Shown here in pieces: positions 1 to 10,187 of a stretch of 64,000 nucleotides of DNA. The DNA lies in the NCBI GenBank assembly GCA_020064725.1, contig JAGTWJ010000003.1, forward strand, positions 3,224,001 through 3,288,000. Reading direction: 5' to 3'. Position numbers and translations under genes: made by a program. The DNA comes from Drechslerella dactyloides. Lineage: Eukaryota > Ascomycota > Orbiliomycetes > Orbiliales > Orbiliaceae. Below the pieces are notes generated by a model that worked only from the letters and a program-made list of their open reading frames with translations, was not told the DNA's origin and did not search any database. The first letter of the stretch is position 1; each line of letters begins with the position of its first letter.

Positions 1-179
1 TAAAGTATACTATGCACACTTTAAACCCCGGTTCGTTTTGGGTTGTCCGGCCCCTTCTGCGCGTGATGGCCTCGCCATGTTCCATCCGGTATTGGCGTTC
101 ATCGCTTGTATGTAAAACTCCATGGCACAGCATAGCGCTCGGGGCATCGTATGGCATACAATCTCGACCGTGTTGAACG

Positions 180-455
180 CTAATCGTTTGAACGTACGAC
201 TCTGACGACCAACAAGACCTCCTTGTCAGCGCACTTGACCCCACTGACGACCCATTGACGACCGCCTCGCCGCTCCTTCTCGTTCAGTTCATTGATCGCG
301 CATGCCACCGCTCTTATTTTGTAATCCTCGAGTTTCGCCATATCCATTAAGTCGAAGGTGGATTTGGATAGTGCTATCTCGTCTATTGGAAGGGCGGTAA
401 TGTTTGGAGGCGTCCAGTTGTAGCTGGTGCCTTTCCTTTCGCTGAAGATGATCAT
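180..455 (-). CDS. Hypothetical small protein (91 aa)
   Basis: This is an uninterrupted frame with a true ATG at 455 and a stop at 180. I do not recognise the family. The composition is protein-like: an aromatic/proline stretch near residues 13-17, then a mixed charged region with several Glu/Lys/Arg residues and a Val-rich end. There is no signal peptide, membrane segment or known motif. It may be a complete small gene, or the last exon of a gene whose upstream part I cannot define. Nothing nearby suggests a role. Confidence is low because a 91-codon frame can arise by chance. Confidence 0.35.
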   Translation of the reverse strand: MIIFSERKGTSYNWTPPNITALPIDEIALSKSTFDLMDMAKLEDYKIRAVACAINELNEKERRGGRQWVVSGVKCADKEVLLVVRVVRSND

Positions 456-1885
456 CTGTGTTGGAGCGAACTGCGGGGAAAGTACATTGGGCTGTTGAGA
501 ACATTTCAGTCTTCGGCTATACGACCGTGATTCTGATACTGGTGGATGTGGAGATAATGCCTACCCAGTTTTCCATGTTTTTGCAATAGCCAAAGCGAAG
601 AATATTAAAGATCAAAACTTAAACTGTGCGGTATCCGCTGTGATATCGTTTCAGTAATATATTCCTACACTAGGTAGATCTGTAGAGGTGGCTTCCGGCT
701 TTCAGTCAATCGACAAAACGGCCGCGGGGGTGTGTGTTGGAACCAACGCTGCTGGTAATTTCAAAAAGCAGTATTTTACGATCAAGCGGACATTTACATT
801 ACCTCTATTTATATTATATCTCCATGTCATCCGTCCAAGATATTAAAGAGGCTAACCTTTATCTAAGTCTCAACCCTGCCTGAAGTTAAAATTTCAGGCA
901 TGATATAAAGTGAACCGGAACTCTGGTTAACGGCCCGGGAGATAACATATGCCAACTAGCCTAATGCAACACTCCCGACCCTGATGTCACCACAGCTCTG
1001 AGTGCATATTTATTGGCCGAATTGCGGGTATCTACCACCACCGTCGCAAAACAATTCGCGTTAATTTTACTGATCGAGAATACGAGAAAGGTAGCCCTGA
1101 AGTTCAATTGGGTAGGTTCGCTGTTTGCTTTGAATCTGCAAATCCGAATCCGTGCTAGCGCTGATGCTGTGCATATGGTGCCTGAAGTTTCCAGGAGCTA
1201 GCTGTGCTTGATTAGATCCGGACAACAACTGATAAAGACAGATTTCAGCAGTTGGAATTGAACCAACGGTGCTTGAAAGTGCTGCTTATATAATATACCC
1301 TGATATGCTGTCAAGTGCAGAAGCGATGGCCTGCTGTATCTTTCTCCATTGCTCTCAAAAGATAAAAGTATGGACGTGATTATGTAAGCTGCTATGCGAT
1401 AAGCCGTATGATATTCTGCTCACCCCCCAGGCTGGTGATCCAGATCGCTTATGGGTATCTTCCACACAGTGTCGACAACGCCTAAAATCTCGATCAGGGT
1501 AGCTGTGGTCCGTAATCCGCTCGCAAACTCGCTGGGGATCGAGCTTATACACCAAATTCTTCCCTTCCAGGTAGGGTCACCGTGCATTTGCGAGTCCGAA
1601 TCCGTGCATGCTGTGCGATCATATGGTGCCTGAATTTTTACCAGGCGTAACACGCATACACTGCTGGATCCGATTTACAGCGCCTGTCTAAACTTAGCTA
1701 AACCTTTGGCCTAGCTATTCACATTTTCGAAAGTTCTCCGAACGGTTCATCGACGTCGAATACAACCCGACTTGCTGGAACGCTGCAATTTTTCAAGCAC
1801 TATACACTCCCCACTTCCAACGTGATAATACACCAACAAAACAACAATCGATCCTAAAAGTTCTAGAGTAAAATAAATTACAAAG
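456..1885. other. Gene-free stretch with a diverged direct repeat
   Basis: No convincing coding frame is seen. The main structure is a diverged direct repeat: about 1012-1210 and about 1447-1670 share ordered blocks. These include a GGGTATCT(T/A)CCAC block, a TCCGAATCCGTGC block, a CATATGGTGCCTGAA block and a final GATCCG block. The last 100 bp before 1886 are the likely promoter and leader of the C2H2 gene. Confidence 0.5.
1012..1670. repeat. Diverged direct repeat, two copies about 430 bp apart
   Basis: Copy 1 lies near 1012-1210 and copy 2 near 1447-1670. The clearest shared words are TCCGAATCCGTGC (1144 and 1594 regions) and CATATGGTGCCTGAA (1172 and 1619 regions). Gaps and substitutions between blocks show old divergence. 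Neither copy encodes a protein. It could be an old local duplication or two copies of a degraded mobile element. I see no terminal repeats that decide between these. Confidence 0.5.
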
Positions 1886-3059
1886 ATGAACTCGAGCAAA
1901 GATCGCCGTCCTCCGCAGAAAGATACCGCTGAATCCGCACTGAATCCGTGCGAAATCTGCCGATTGTTGATAGCTAGAGAAGGAACCAACAGATTCCACC
2001 AGTGCAAATTCTGGAACGACGACTACGCCCGCAATCGCTACAAAGAAACTGCCAGCCCCCACCGTGACGGCAACGTTATACTTCAAAACCTCCCTTCGGC
2101 CCCATTCACCTGTCTCGACTGCCAAGAAGACTTTTACGACGAAGAAATCTTCAACGGCCATCTCGTCGAGCATGAATTGATACGCCGCACCATCGATCGA
2201 GGAATGCGCACGGGCAAGCCTACGACTGGTGGTAGGAAAATCTTCATATGCGAGGACTGTCGGAGGGATTTCCGTCGAAGAAGCGGCGAAAACAGCATAT
2301 CTACACCGCCGACGCCGCGCTTGAACGCGACGTGTCTCCGGACGTTCAGGTTGCTCGCGGGACTGATCTGTCATCTGGAGAGCGGTGTTTGCAAGAACAG
2401 GTTCAATCAGAACACAATCAACCGTTTAATCTGCGAGCGGGATACGGAGGGACTCATCACACTGCTGGGTGTAAGAAAGTTACTTGAGGATCATAGTTCC
2501 ATTGCCTCGATAGATGAGGAGCGGGCGATTAGTGCTGCTTCTAACTGTAGTAGCGGCGTCCCTTCAACGCCGAGTTACGGAAGCGATTTTTCTTTTGAGA
2601 TGGTTTCTGAAGCACCCGACGCCGGCTACGATGGACGTTATGTCACTAGCATCCTGGGGATCGGATACCGCACCCAATTCCCCCACAGCGATCACGGAAC
2701 CACGAAGCAAATCGGGCCGACTCTGCCTTATCTGTCACAAGAGCTTCGGAACGCGAACAGCTCTTACACAACATCTCGCTTCACCGATCCATTCACCGTA
2801 TTTATACCACTGCAGTCTGCCGTTTGTTGGGGTGCAGTCGCACGCTGAATTTAAGAAATTCAAGACGCTGAGCGCGCTGGCTATGCATTTGGAGAAAGGG
2901 AAGTGTATCGTTAGAGCGGATGGCATTGATGTTGGAAGTGCGATGCTGGGGGAACTGGCGGAGGAGTTGGGGTTCGGTGGGGTGGGCGGTTTGGCTGCTG
3001 CTATTGGAGGGAAGTTGGAGGGATATGGTAAATCGGCTTTGATGTTTGCCGCTCAGTAG
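1886..3059 (+). CDS. C2H2 zinc-finger-like protein (about 356 aa)
   Basis: The ATG at 1886 opens a Cys/His-rich protein. Paired Cys motifs occur early (CEIC near residue 23) and in CLDCQEDF, with a downstream HxxxH near residues 86-95. A CEDCRRDF motif and a CLRTF...CHLESGVC segment follow, the latter typical of fungal C2H2 proteins of this class. A last finger (CLICHKSFG...H...H) and a SALAMHLEKGKC segment lie in a different frame. A 103-nt intron at 2547-2649 (GTAGTA donor, CACTAG acceptor) joins exons 1886-2546 and 2650-3059 in frame. The donor and branch site are weak, so a frameshift is the alternative. A nucleic-acid-binding role is inferred from the family; the target is unknown. Confidence 0.6.
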
Positions 3060-4242
3060 CGGCCGTTGTGGAGGAAGGATATCGTCTCTTTTCAGATGAA
3101 GCTTTTCGAGATTTCCTACAATGTATTGGGTTTGTCTCGTAAACCAAACTGCCTGTCCCAGTGCCTCCGGCATGCCTGCTTCGCAAGCTATAGGATGGCT
3201 TCTAGTTCACGAGACAATGTCCCAGGGCCGGTGACGCCGGATTGCTGACGGCCTAAAGAGTATTACCGGCAGATATTGTTTACCGAAAGTGGTCCGATAT
3301 CGTGCTTTGTTGATGGAACTATCCACTTCAGAGCTGCCAGTAGCATACCAATTGTTGGGGACCTCTCAAATACCTTTTTGCCGTCTAACTAGTCAATGGT
3401 GATGTAGTGACTGCACCTACGCCCTCATTCCATCCATCGGCGTCAATAGCAGTAAAAATAAGTATATATAGACACGATGCGCTTGACACCGGTACCGGTA
3501 GCACGTATATTTATTTACCCCAGCAATCTGCTTGACGTAATCTTCCAGCTCATTCCCAGTGTGGTTTGACAGGTCTGTTAAAATATTGCAAACGGCTTTC
3601 TAGTGATCAAGCTCAATGTGTTGTTACTGCACGCTCTGCACGCTCCAAATGTATATGCTAGTTCCAGTCGCAAACGCTACAAAATGTACCCCAGACTCTG
3701 GATCAGCTCTTTTGGGTAATTACCGTAGAGAATTTTATTGCGTTTTCTGGATCCTCTTATACCACGAAGTCAGACTTGAAACAGTCTTAAAGGCGCCTAA
3801 GACACAATTTTCGGCCTGAAAGACGCTGAGACGGACTGTTTTTCCCCGACGGTATTCGAGAAGAATGCAGATTTTATAAGACTGCTAAATTATGGAATCG
3901 GCTATATATAGCTATAATTATCGAGATACTCTAGCAATCTCCATACAAACACACTACTCTACATACGAATCGAACTCTAGTACTTGTACAAAATACACCC
4001 GCAGCATAACACAAAAGTAGAACCCTACACGCTGTCCATCCCAGCATGCACGCAACAGCACTACAGCCAACCGTCGTATCCGCCGCCATACCCATCCGCA
4101 TATCCAGCGCTGGCAGCATACCCCGAATACCTAACACCGTGACATCCCATCAACACCCACCACACACCACACACCATCTCCACCACACCACACACCATCC
4201 TTTCACCACCGGAATATATTATGTATTCAACGATAAGACGAC
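3060..4242. other. Intergenic, no gene seen
   Basis: This is 1.2 kb between the 3' ends of the convergent C2H2 and WW-like genes. It is moderately AT-rich, with a CAC-rich simple stretch around 4150-4205. I see no coding frame, RNA gene or clear repeat. Confidence 0.5.
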
Positions 4243-6753
4243 TTACGGCGGGTAGTAAGCTGACCGCGCCCAGGTCCGTCTCGGCTGGTAATACCCACCA
4301 GCATACCGCGACCGCACGGGCTGTCCCCACTGGTTAACGCTATATTGCCGCTGCGGCCATTGTTGGTATCCAGCTGTCTGTAGTTGTGGGTATGTTGTCT
4401 GTGGGTATGTTGGTTGTAGTTGCGGGTACTCGTAGCCGGATTGCAGGTATGCTTCGTATGCTTCTTGTTCGTCGTCGGGTAGATCTAGCGCTGGTTCGAA
4501 GGGGTCGTCTTGCGGTGATGGGGGGTGTGCGTATTGTGGTGGTGGGGGTTGTGTGTATTGTGGTGGTGGTGCGGGGGGTGGTGCGTACGTTGGTTGTCGT
4601 CGCGGGGGCGGTGGCGGTGCAGTGCGGGGTTGACGGGGAGGGGCGGATTTTGGTGGTGGGGAGGGGGTTGTTGTGGGTGGTGGCGGCTTTGGGGCTGGTG
4701 GGGCGGAGTATGCTGTTGTGGGAGGGGCTGGTATTGTGGGCGGTATTGTGGGCGGTTGGGCGGGGAGATATACCCAGGAGCCGGATGTTGGAGGGTGAAC
4801 TGCCGGGTGCGACAGCGGTGGTTGGTACAGCTGCGGTTGAAGGGGCAGTTGAAGCTGCGGTTGGAACTGCGCCTGAAGGTGAGGTTGAGGTTGCGGTTGG
4901 CAGCTGTGGTGATAGTAGCTCTGGTGACTCGGCGCTTGGTATTGGTAATGCGGTTGAGGAGGAGGAGCACAGACGCCCTGACATGATGACCGAGGTTGGC
5001 ATTGACACCGCTGCTGCGACTGGTAGAGTGTGTGGTGACACCGACATTGAGGCTGAGGCTGAATATCAGACTGTCGCGGCGCCGGCTGGTGTTGACAAGA
5101 CGGTTGATACTGGAATTGCGGCTGGTGCTGCGGGGTTCCAGACTGTAGAGGTGGAATGTTCGTACCCTGTTCAACGTGAACCGGCTGGACTGATGGCGCT
5201 TGACGAGGAGGAGGCACCGGCAGAGACGCTGTCGCAGTGGTGGGTTGAGGGGCCTCCGCGGCTACTGTCGGTGGAGGCGCCATAGACGCTGTTCGCAGTG
5301 GAGCTGCCGCCGCATGCGGAACTGGAGGAGCTGGTAGAGGGGTCGACAGTACCACAGGCGAGGTTTGAACTGCCGTCGCCGCCGTCACCGGCGCAGAATC
5401 TGGCGTTGTAACGGCCTGGGGAGCTGCAGGTGGCGCTTGCACTGGCGGAGTGACAGACCCCGGAGTTGTTTGTATCTGGCCAGGAATTGAGCTCGGCGAG
5501 GTCGGCAAGGACGTCTGTGTAGCCACCGTAGACTGATGCTCCGTCTGCACCGTCTGTGAAGCTTGCACCGGCGCCACGGCCGCATCCTTATTCTTCGCGG
5601 CAGCGGCGGCAGCACGCCTTTGCTGCAGCATGATCAGTATCTGTCGGTCGAGCTGATATCGAACGACACGCGCATAGTCGTCCGATATCTGCTTGTCAAC
5701 TATCACCTGCTGGCGGCGCTGCGCTTCCGTCTGTTCGGGGAATTCCGTCGAGCCGTCGGAGTCGGAGCCTGACTCAGACTCTTGTGACGCTGAAGTTTCC
5801 AATCCAGATGTGGTTTGCGGAGCGACGGTCGGTGTCGCTGGGGTTTCTCGAAGGATGGACTGGGCGGTGGCCATAATGGATGTGCTACCCGCGGAGAGAC
5901 TGCCCCTCCGACCTGCGGGGACGAGTACCGTCTGTCTGTCGTATTTGACAGTCGCCGCCCGCGCGTCCGCCTTCCGGTGGGGTGCGGTGTTTTCCGTTTG
6001 CACCTGTGGCTTAGAGTCGACGACTATTATCCGTTGGGGCGTCTGTTGGCCGGGATTATACCCCGATGGTAGCTGGCGGGAGTGGGGCGATGACTTTCTA
6101 TGATATACCGCCGGACTCTGCGGCGGGGCGGGGCGACGCTTGTTCGTAGTAGAAAGTGTGCCTGCTTCCCGTCGAGGCGTGTCGTTTGTCGGTACCGTCG
6201 TTGTAGGTGGCATGGCAGGCCTCGGGGGGATCAACGGTAGTCGAGGTGATGCTGTCGACGTTGGCGTCAACGGCGGTGTCAGCTCTGGCACTACCGGCCG
6301 CTTCGCAAATGCGACTCCCGGCTGCCGTCTAGGTTCTGCCGGCGTAGTGTTGGGTTGCACGTCGGCACCAGGCTGAGGAGCGGTGTTGGTGTCAGGTGGG
6401 CGTGTACCCCCGTCGGGGCCTTTAACCCAGATGTGTCGGAGCTGCGTTTTCGGCGGAGACTGTGTTTCGCCATCTTCACCTGTCTCCGCGTCAGATGTTC
6501 CCTCGGCTTCTTCGGCCACCGGCTCGAGTCTCCGCCCTGTCGTGCCGGCGGTCCCCCCGCTGGAGGCGTTAGGATGGTGGAAGGTGGGCAGATCGGCCGG
6601 GTGGATGATGGACACGCGACGCTTGCCGTCGACGTAGAAGTACCGCCTGTTAACTGGATCGAACCCCCGGCGCCAGCCATCTGGTATCGGACGGTCGTCG
6701 GCGGGCTGCAGTGCGGCGTGCGTGTAGGCTGTATTATCAGTCTTGTCCGTCAT
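4243..6753 (-). CDS. Proline/glutamine-rich protein with degenerate WW domain (836 aa)
   Basis: The first ATG in frame is at 6753. Residues about 22-52 look like a WW domain: the PxPDGW start (W27), the aromatic core RRYFYVDG (residues 36-43) and a closing Pro. The second signature Trp is replaced by Ile (VSIIHP). The rest is low-complexity and disordered: a Ser/Thr/Pro region, an Ala-rich stretch near the middle with repeated Arg/Gln, then long Gln/Pro/Tyr-rich sequence with poly-proline runs, ending in a Tyr/Arg-rich tail. There is no signal peptide or membrane segment. Such proteins often act as scaffolds in RNA processing or transcription, but nothing here fixes a role. The long open frame on the opposite strand is a composition artefact. 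Confidence 0.75.
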   Translation of the reverse strand: MTDKTDNTAYTHAALQPADDRPIPDGWRRGFDPVNRRYFYVDGKRRVSIIHPADLPTFHHPNASSGGTAGTTGRRLEPVAEEAEGTSDAETGEDGETQSPPKTQLRHIWVKGPDGGTRPPDTNTAPQPGADVQPNTTPAEPRRQPGVAFAKRPVVPELTPPLTPTSTASPRLPLIPPRPAMPPTTTVPTNDTPRREAGTLSTTNKRRPAPPQSPAVYHRKSSPHSRQLPSGYNPGQQTPQRIIVVDSKPQVQTENTAPHRKADARAATVKYDRQTVLVPAGRRGSLSAGSTSIMATAQSILRETPATPTVAPQTTSGLETSASQESESGSDSDGSTEFPEQTEAQRRQQVIVDKQISDDYARVVRYQLDRQILIMLQQRRAAAAAAKNKDAAVAPVQASQTVQTEHQSTVATQTSLPTSPSSIPGQIQTTPGSVTPPVQAPPAAPQAVTTPDSAPVTAATAVQTSPVVLSTPLPAPPVPHAAAAPLRTASMAPPPTVAAEAPQPTTATASLPVPPPRQAPSVQPVHVEQGTNIPPLQSGTPQHQPQFQYQPSCQHQPAPRQSDIQPQPQCRCHHTLYQSQQRCQCQPRSSCQGVCAPPPQPHYQYQAPSHQSYYHHSCQPQPQPHLQAQFQPQLQLPLQPQLYQPPLSHPAVHPPTSGSWVYLPAQPPTIPPTIPAPPTTAYSAPPAPKPPPPTTTPSPPPKSAPPRQPRTAPPPPPRRQPTYAPPPAPPPQYTQPPPPQYAHPPSPQDDPFEPALDLPDDEQEAYEAYLQSGYEYPQLQPTYPQTTYPQLQTAGYQQWPQRQYSVNQWGQPVRSRYAGGYYQPRRTWARSAYYPP

Positions 6754-7319
6754 TTTATTATCGTGTTTCACGGTGTTATGTCGATGTCGAGATGCTGGAC
6801 GGAAGTAGATTTTGTGCGAGGTCAAGAATTCGAGCGGTGGAGTGCACCGTAAAAATGGTGACTGAGCGCATTATTTAATATTACGGTGGATGAGGACTGT
6901 CTACACGCGTGGACATCGCGTGGCATCCTCGTGGTATCCTCGTTGAGAATGTCGTGTTGAGGGCGTTGTATTATTCCACGTGTGTAACAATGCCCGCAAA
7001 TGCGCGATTTCCCGATCCGGCTCGGCTGCGTGGCTGGGCAATAAGGCTGCATCGGGGCGCAGCTTGCGGCAACGACAAATAGTTGTGACTGTGTGACGTC
7101 GGGTAGGCAGCAGGCGATTACATATTACAAGGGAACACTTTGGACGTGCGCAAGGCTGAACCGGCCCGCGCCGGCTGACATTACATCCCTCTTTCAATCG
7201 CATCGTAGAAGTATTAAAACAATACCTCAAGGATCCTCCGTGGATTGACATTGACATCTACAGACTGATTGATAACCTGCGTAAGTATTATATCGGCCAT
7301 CCGATTGACGACCGACACG
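6754..7319. promoter_or_regulatory. Divergent intergenic region between WW-like and oxygenase genes
   Basis: About 570 bp separate two start codons that point away from each other, so both promoters must lie here. I see no clear TATA box or upstream exon. The oxygenase frame stays open for 17 codons upstream of its first ATG, so a non-coding leader or an unrecognised 5' exon is possible. Confidence 0.4.
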
Positions 7320-8396
7320 ATGGTAAAGATGCCGCTGCGCTCCCGCATCCGCCGCCTCTTCACCACCCGCAAGGACCGCCCGCGCCTCGACAAGGGGAAA
7401 GCCCGCGCGATGGACCCGCCTCCGCTGCCCGACCACTCCCCCGACACCTCCGACGACGATGATGAAAACAGCGCAGACGAACCCGCCATCCCCGTGCTCC
7501 ATCTGTCCGAACTCCACCGCGCGCCGGCAACCCTCGCCCGGTCCTCGGCGTTCTACCTCGTCGGACATTCGCTGCCGCCGCCGCCGCTACACCAGGCGAA
7601 GAAGATACTGACGTCTTCTCCCGAAGTCAAGAAGACGTTGGTACACCCCCGCGGCTCGACGGTGCGCGGGTACAGCTCCGCGAAATCCAGCGGTCGCGAA
7701 TGGTGGGACTACACGCCTGAACAAAACGGCACGCTGCTCACGCTGCCCGACGAGGACTTTCAAGAAACGACACGCGCGTATTTCACCGCGGGAATAGCAC
7801 TATTACAGCGCGTCTGCGCGACGTTCAACAGCGCCGGTTCCAGCTCTACCGCTGCTGGTACAGTACCGGAGGAAATTATCAACGACGTCGGGTTCAGCAC
7901 GATGCGGTACCTACGCTACTCCCCCTCTCTCCTGCCTACCCCCGCGCCCAACAGCGACACCGCAGACCCATCGGGCATCCCCCGCATGGAAGCACACACC
8001 GACCACGGCGTGCTCACGCTCATGACGGCAACGGAGCCGTCGGGACTATACATCTGGGACCGCGGCGGTCGCATCTTCTCCGCGCCACCGCTACCCAACG
8101 CCGTCCTCATCATCGCTGGAGATTTAATGGCGCACTTCACGTCGCTGCCGGGGCGGAATATCCTCGATGATGGGGCGTTGGCGGTGGGGAGGGATACCGT
8201 GTTGCCGACGGTGCATGCGGTTGTGATTCCGCAGGTTGAGCGGTATTCCGTTGCTGTGTTTTTGCGGCCGCCGCGGGAGATGGTGGTTAGTAGCGGACGG
8301 GACGGAGATGTTACGTTTAGGCGGTGGGCGGACGAGAAGGGGCGGATTCGAGGGCGGCGGTGCTGGATGGTCGGGCAGGAGCGGACTGTGGCGTAG
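7320..8396 (+). CDS. 2-oxoglutarate/Fe(II)-dependent oxygenase, IPNS-like (358 aa)
   Basis: The first ATG in frame is at 7320, with a second at 7329. After a basic and then acidic, disordered N-terminal 60 residues, the protein shows the isopenicillin-N-synthase-like fold. The iron ligands are HTD at H226/D228 (in EAHTDHGVLTLM) and H299 (PTVHAVV). The 2-oxoglutarate-binding RxS is R308/S310 (RYSVAVFLRPP). The N-terminal DIOX_N-type part is short and poorly conserved. The family uses Fe(II) and usually 2-oxoglutarate to hydroxylate, desaturate or cyclise small molecules. The substrate cannot be read from sequence, and no biosynthetic gene cluster is visible around it. It is single-exon as far as I can see. 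Confidence 0.88.
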   Translation: MVKMPLRSRIRRLFTTRKDRPRLDKGKARAMDPPPLPDHSPDTSDDDDENSADEPAIPVLHLSELHRAPATLARSSAFYLVGHSLPPPPLHQAKKILTSSPEVKKTLVHPRGSTVRGYSSAKSSGREWWDYTPEQNGTLLTLPDEDFQETTRAYFTAGIALLQRVCATFNSAGSSSTAAGTVPEEIINDVGFSTMRYLRYSPSLLPTPAPNSDTADPSGIPRMEAHTDHGVLTLMTATEPSGLYIWDRGGRIFSAPPLPNAVLIIAGDLMAHFTSLPGRNILDDGALAVGRDTVLPTVHAVVIPQVERYSVAVFLRPPREMVVSSGRDGDVTFRRWADEKGRIRGRRCWMVGQERTVA

Positions 8397-8648
8397 GTTC
8401 TTTTTTTCTTTGGTGGTTTAAGTAGAGTGTATATTAGGTGTACGGTGTTGGACGGCATCGCGTGGAGTACAGCATTTGCGCATATATTATCATCCGTCCG
8501 TACAGTATTAAGCATTGTATAATATTACAATAAGAGCAGAACTCATACAATACTCAACACACACAGTATCTGAATCAACTTCCGAATCCCAATAGTAACA
8601 GACTAAACGCCGTACAAGGGTGAACCCAAATATATAAAAGTAAGTGCA

Positions 8649-8900
8649 CTACCACGGCCGCCACTGCCACCACCGCTTCTGCCGCTGCCGCCGCCGAAAC
8701 GCCTCCGGCACCTCGCATATCTGGATCCCCGCACTCCCATACCTCTCCGCCGCGACCATCTGCCGCACCATCGCGATCGTAGCGTCGAGATCCGCTAATA
8801 TCTGCGCGGTTGTCGCGTTCCAGTCTGGTGTTGCGGCGGTGGTGGTGGCGGCTGGTAAGGTTGGATCGATGGGGTATGCGTCGGGGCCTGGGCAGACCAT
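8649..8900 (-). CDS. Small MVC-family protein, copy A (83 aa)
   Basis: The ATG at 8900 sits in the same sequence setting as the two related genes that follow. All three start with Met-Val-Cys followed by a small/Pro-rich segment (here MVCPGPDAYPIDP). Beyond the start, copy A differs from the other two: an Ala/Thr-rich helix-like region (residues 17-55) and a Trp/Arg-rich C terminus. There is no signal peptide or known domain. The 34-bp element at 9139-9172 lies upstream and resembles one upstream of copy B. I infer a tandem-duplicated family whose oldest or most diverged member is this one. Confidence 0.4.
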   Translation of the reverse strand: MVCPGPDAYPIDPTLPAATTTAATPDWNATTAQILADLDATIAMVRQMVAAERYGSAGIQICEVPEAFRRRQRQKRWWQWRPW

Positions 8901-9138
8901 GTTCACTCGCGGGTGTGAAGTCGGGTGTGGAGGTGGTAGTAGGGGAAGCGGTAGAAACGTGGTGGATGCTAGTATATGACAGCACCAGGCCCTGGAGGAG
9001 AGGTAGGTAGCTAGATTCAAACAGAGAAAGATATTGATTCGATGAGTGTGGTGGCCGATGTTTATATGTGTCCTGAGTGCGATGCCGAGGTTTTGTATGA
9101 CGCGTGTGCGGCTGGTGATTAGAGGCCTAGCTTGAGGC

Positions 9139-9172
9139 TGCGCATTTGGCCGACAACACTGCGCTTTGGCGT
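9139..9172 (-). promoter_or_regulatory. Shared 34-bp upstream element, copy A
   Basis: 28 of 34 positions match the element at 9580-9613. Each copy contains two TTTGGC half-sites and a central CAACACTGC. It lies about 240-270 bp upstream of the copy A start. The TTTGGCG(C/T) word resembles E2F/MBF-type sites, but that is inference only. Confidence 0.45.
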
Positions 9173-9239
9173 CAGGTACCCGGATTGTGCTGGAAGTTAA
9201 TCGGATAGGTCTCTGCGGCCGGAGTCGCAACGTGCGAAA

Positions 9240-9431
9240 CTAGCCACGATCGAATGATAAGGAAATCCCATAAGAGAAACGAATTTGTCGGTACACCAGC
9301 CAGCGGGCGCGGTCTTCCTTGACGCCGTGGAACATGAATTGCAGGATTCTGCGGGCCATGCGGCGGTGACTGCAGCGTTTTGAGAGGGTGTGGTAGGTTT
9401 CGGAGGGGATGTAGGGGGCTGCGCAGACCAT
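9240..9431 (-). CDS. Small MVC-family protein, copy B (63 aa, probably truncated)
   Basis: The ATG at 9431 begins MVCAAPYIPSETYHTLS, nearly identical to copy C at 10517 (one Ile/Leu difference in this stretch). Similarity continues through the MARRILQFM and GVKEDRARW motifs at both protein and DNA level. After that Trp (residue about 45) the two copies diverge, and copy B stops at 63 residues against 109 in copy C. Copy B is therefore probably a truncated duplicate. There is no signal peptide or membrane segment and the function is unknown. It is preceded by the 34-bp element at 9580-9613, 150-180 bp upstream. Confidence 0.5.
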   Translation of the reverse strand: MVCAAPYIPSETYHTLSKRCSHRRMARRILQFMFHGVKEDRARWLVYRQIRFSYGISLSFDRG

Positions 9432-9579
9432 TGTTACTCGCAGATTGTGGATCTTGGATGGTGTGCAATGGTGGATGGTGGAGGGTGGTAGAGAGATGGA
9501 CAGCTTGAGCACGAAGGTAACGGTTGATGGTTGATGCGGTGCCTGAATTCAAGGCTGCCGCGTGTCCCGCCGTTGGCAA

Positions 9580-9613
9580 TGCGCGTTTGGCTTGCAACAC
9601 TGCACTTTGGCGC
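9580..9613 (-). promoter_or_regulatory. Shared 34-bp upstream element, copy B
   Basis: This is the second copy of the element at 9139-9172, and it includes a perfect TTTGGCGC. A weaker relative (ATTTGGCCGCCAA, then an ACAACACGC word) lies near 10623-10660, upstream of copy C. Its conservation upstream of duplicated genes suggests the promoters were duplicated with them. Confidence 0.45.
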
Positions 9614-10187
9614 TGGTTCTTCCCACGCATGCATTCGGCGGGTGGGTGCATGCGGCTGAAACGTAGCGAATAGACACGAGAAAATTCCAGAAGCCCGTTC
9701 ATCGAAGTGTCGGCGTCGCGAAACTAGTTCTCGTGTCGAATGTTGTATTCAAGCGCGGTGTTCTAAGAATCTCATCGATCCTGTAATTCGGAGAAAGGCA
9801 GCTACCGCCTCAGGTCAGAGGTTCGGGTTCCACGCGACAAAGCTGCCGCATTGAGAGAGAATTATGCTACGTCCCGACGATAAACTATAGTGCGACGAGT
9901 CATACCGGCGGCGTTTATATTATGGGGGAAATGCCAGGGGTTTACTATAGCTGGTTCTGTCACCATCATCCGATGTGTAGATTACCTACCGCGCGTACCT
10001 TCAGTCGACTCGTCTCGTATATATCGGACAGTTGTCGAGACATGACTGCTGCAATTCAAATATATCTTGCCCGTTTCCCATAGATACAATACCACACCAA
10101 CGCCGGCGCCGCCCACCAACCCGCTGTATGACCGCATCATATCATATAGTCCGGACGGTCTACGGAAAACCCCCACCCGTCCCACGC
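9614..10187. other. Spacer between MVC copies B and C, no gene seen
   Basis: The only notable structure is the 3' flank of copy C. I checked the GGTTCGGGTTCC word near 9825 as a possible tRNA T-arm and found no matching tRNA. Confidence 0.4.

Noticed and set aside
4386..5285. 299-codon plus-strand frame opposite the WW-like gene
   Set aside because: It is the antisense of a Pro/Gln-rich low-complexity region, giving a Val/Gly-rich translation with no family features.
9781..9850. tRNA-like GGTTCGGGTTCC word
   Set aside because: No acceptor stem, D-arm or anticodon arm could be built around it.
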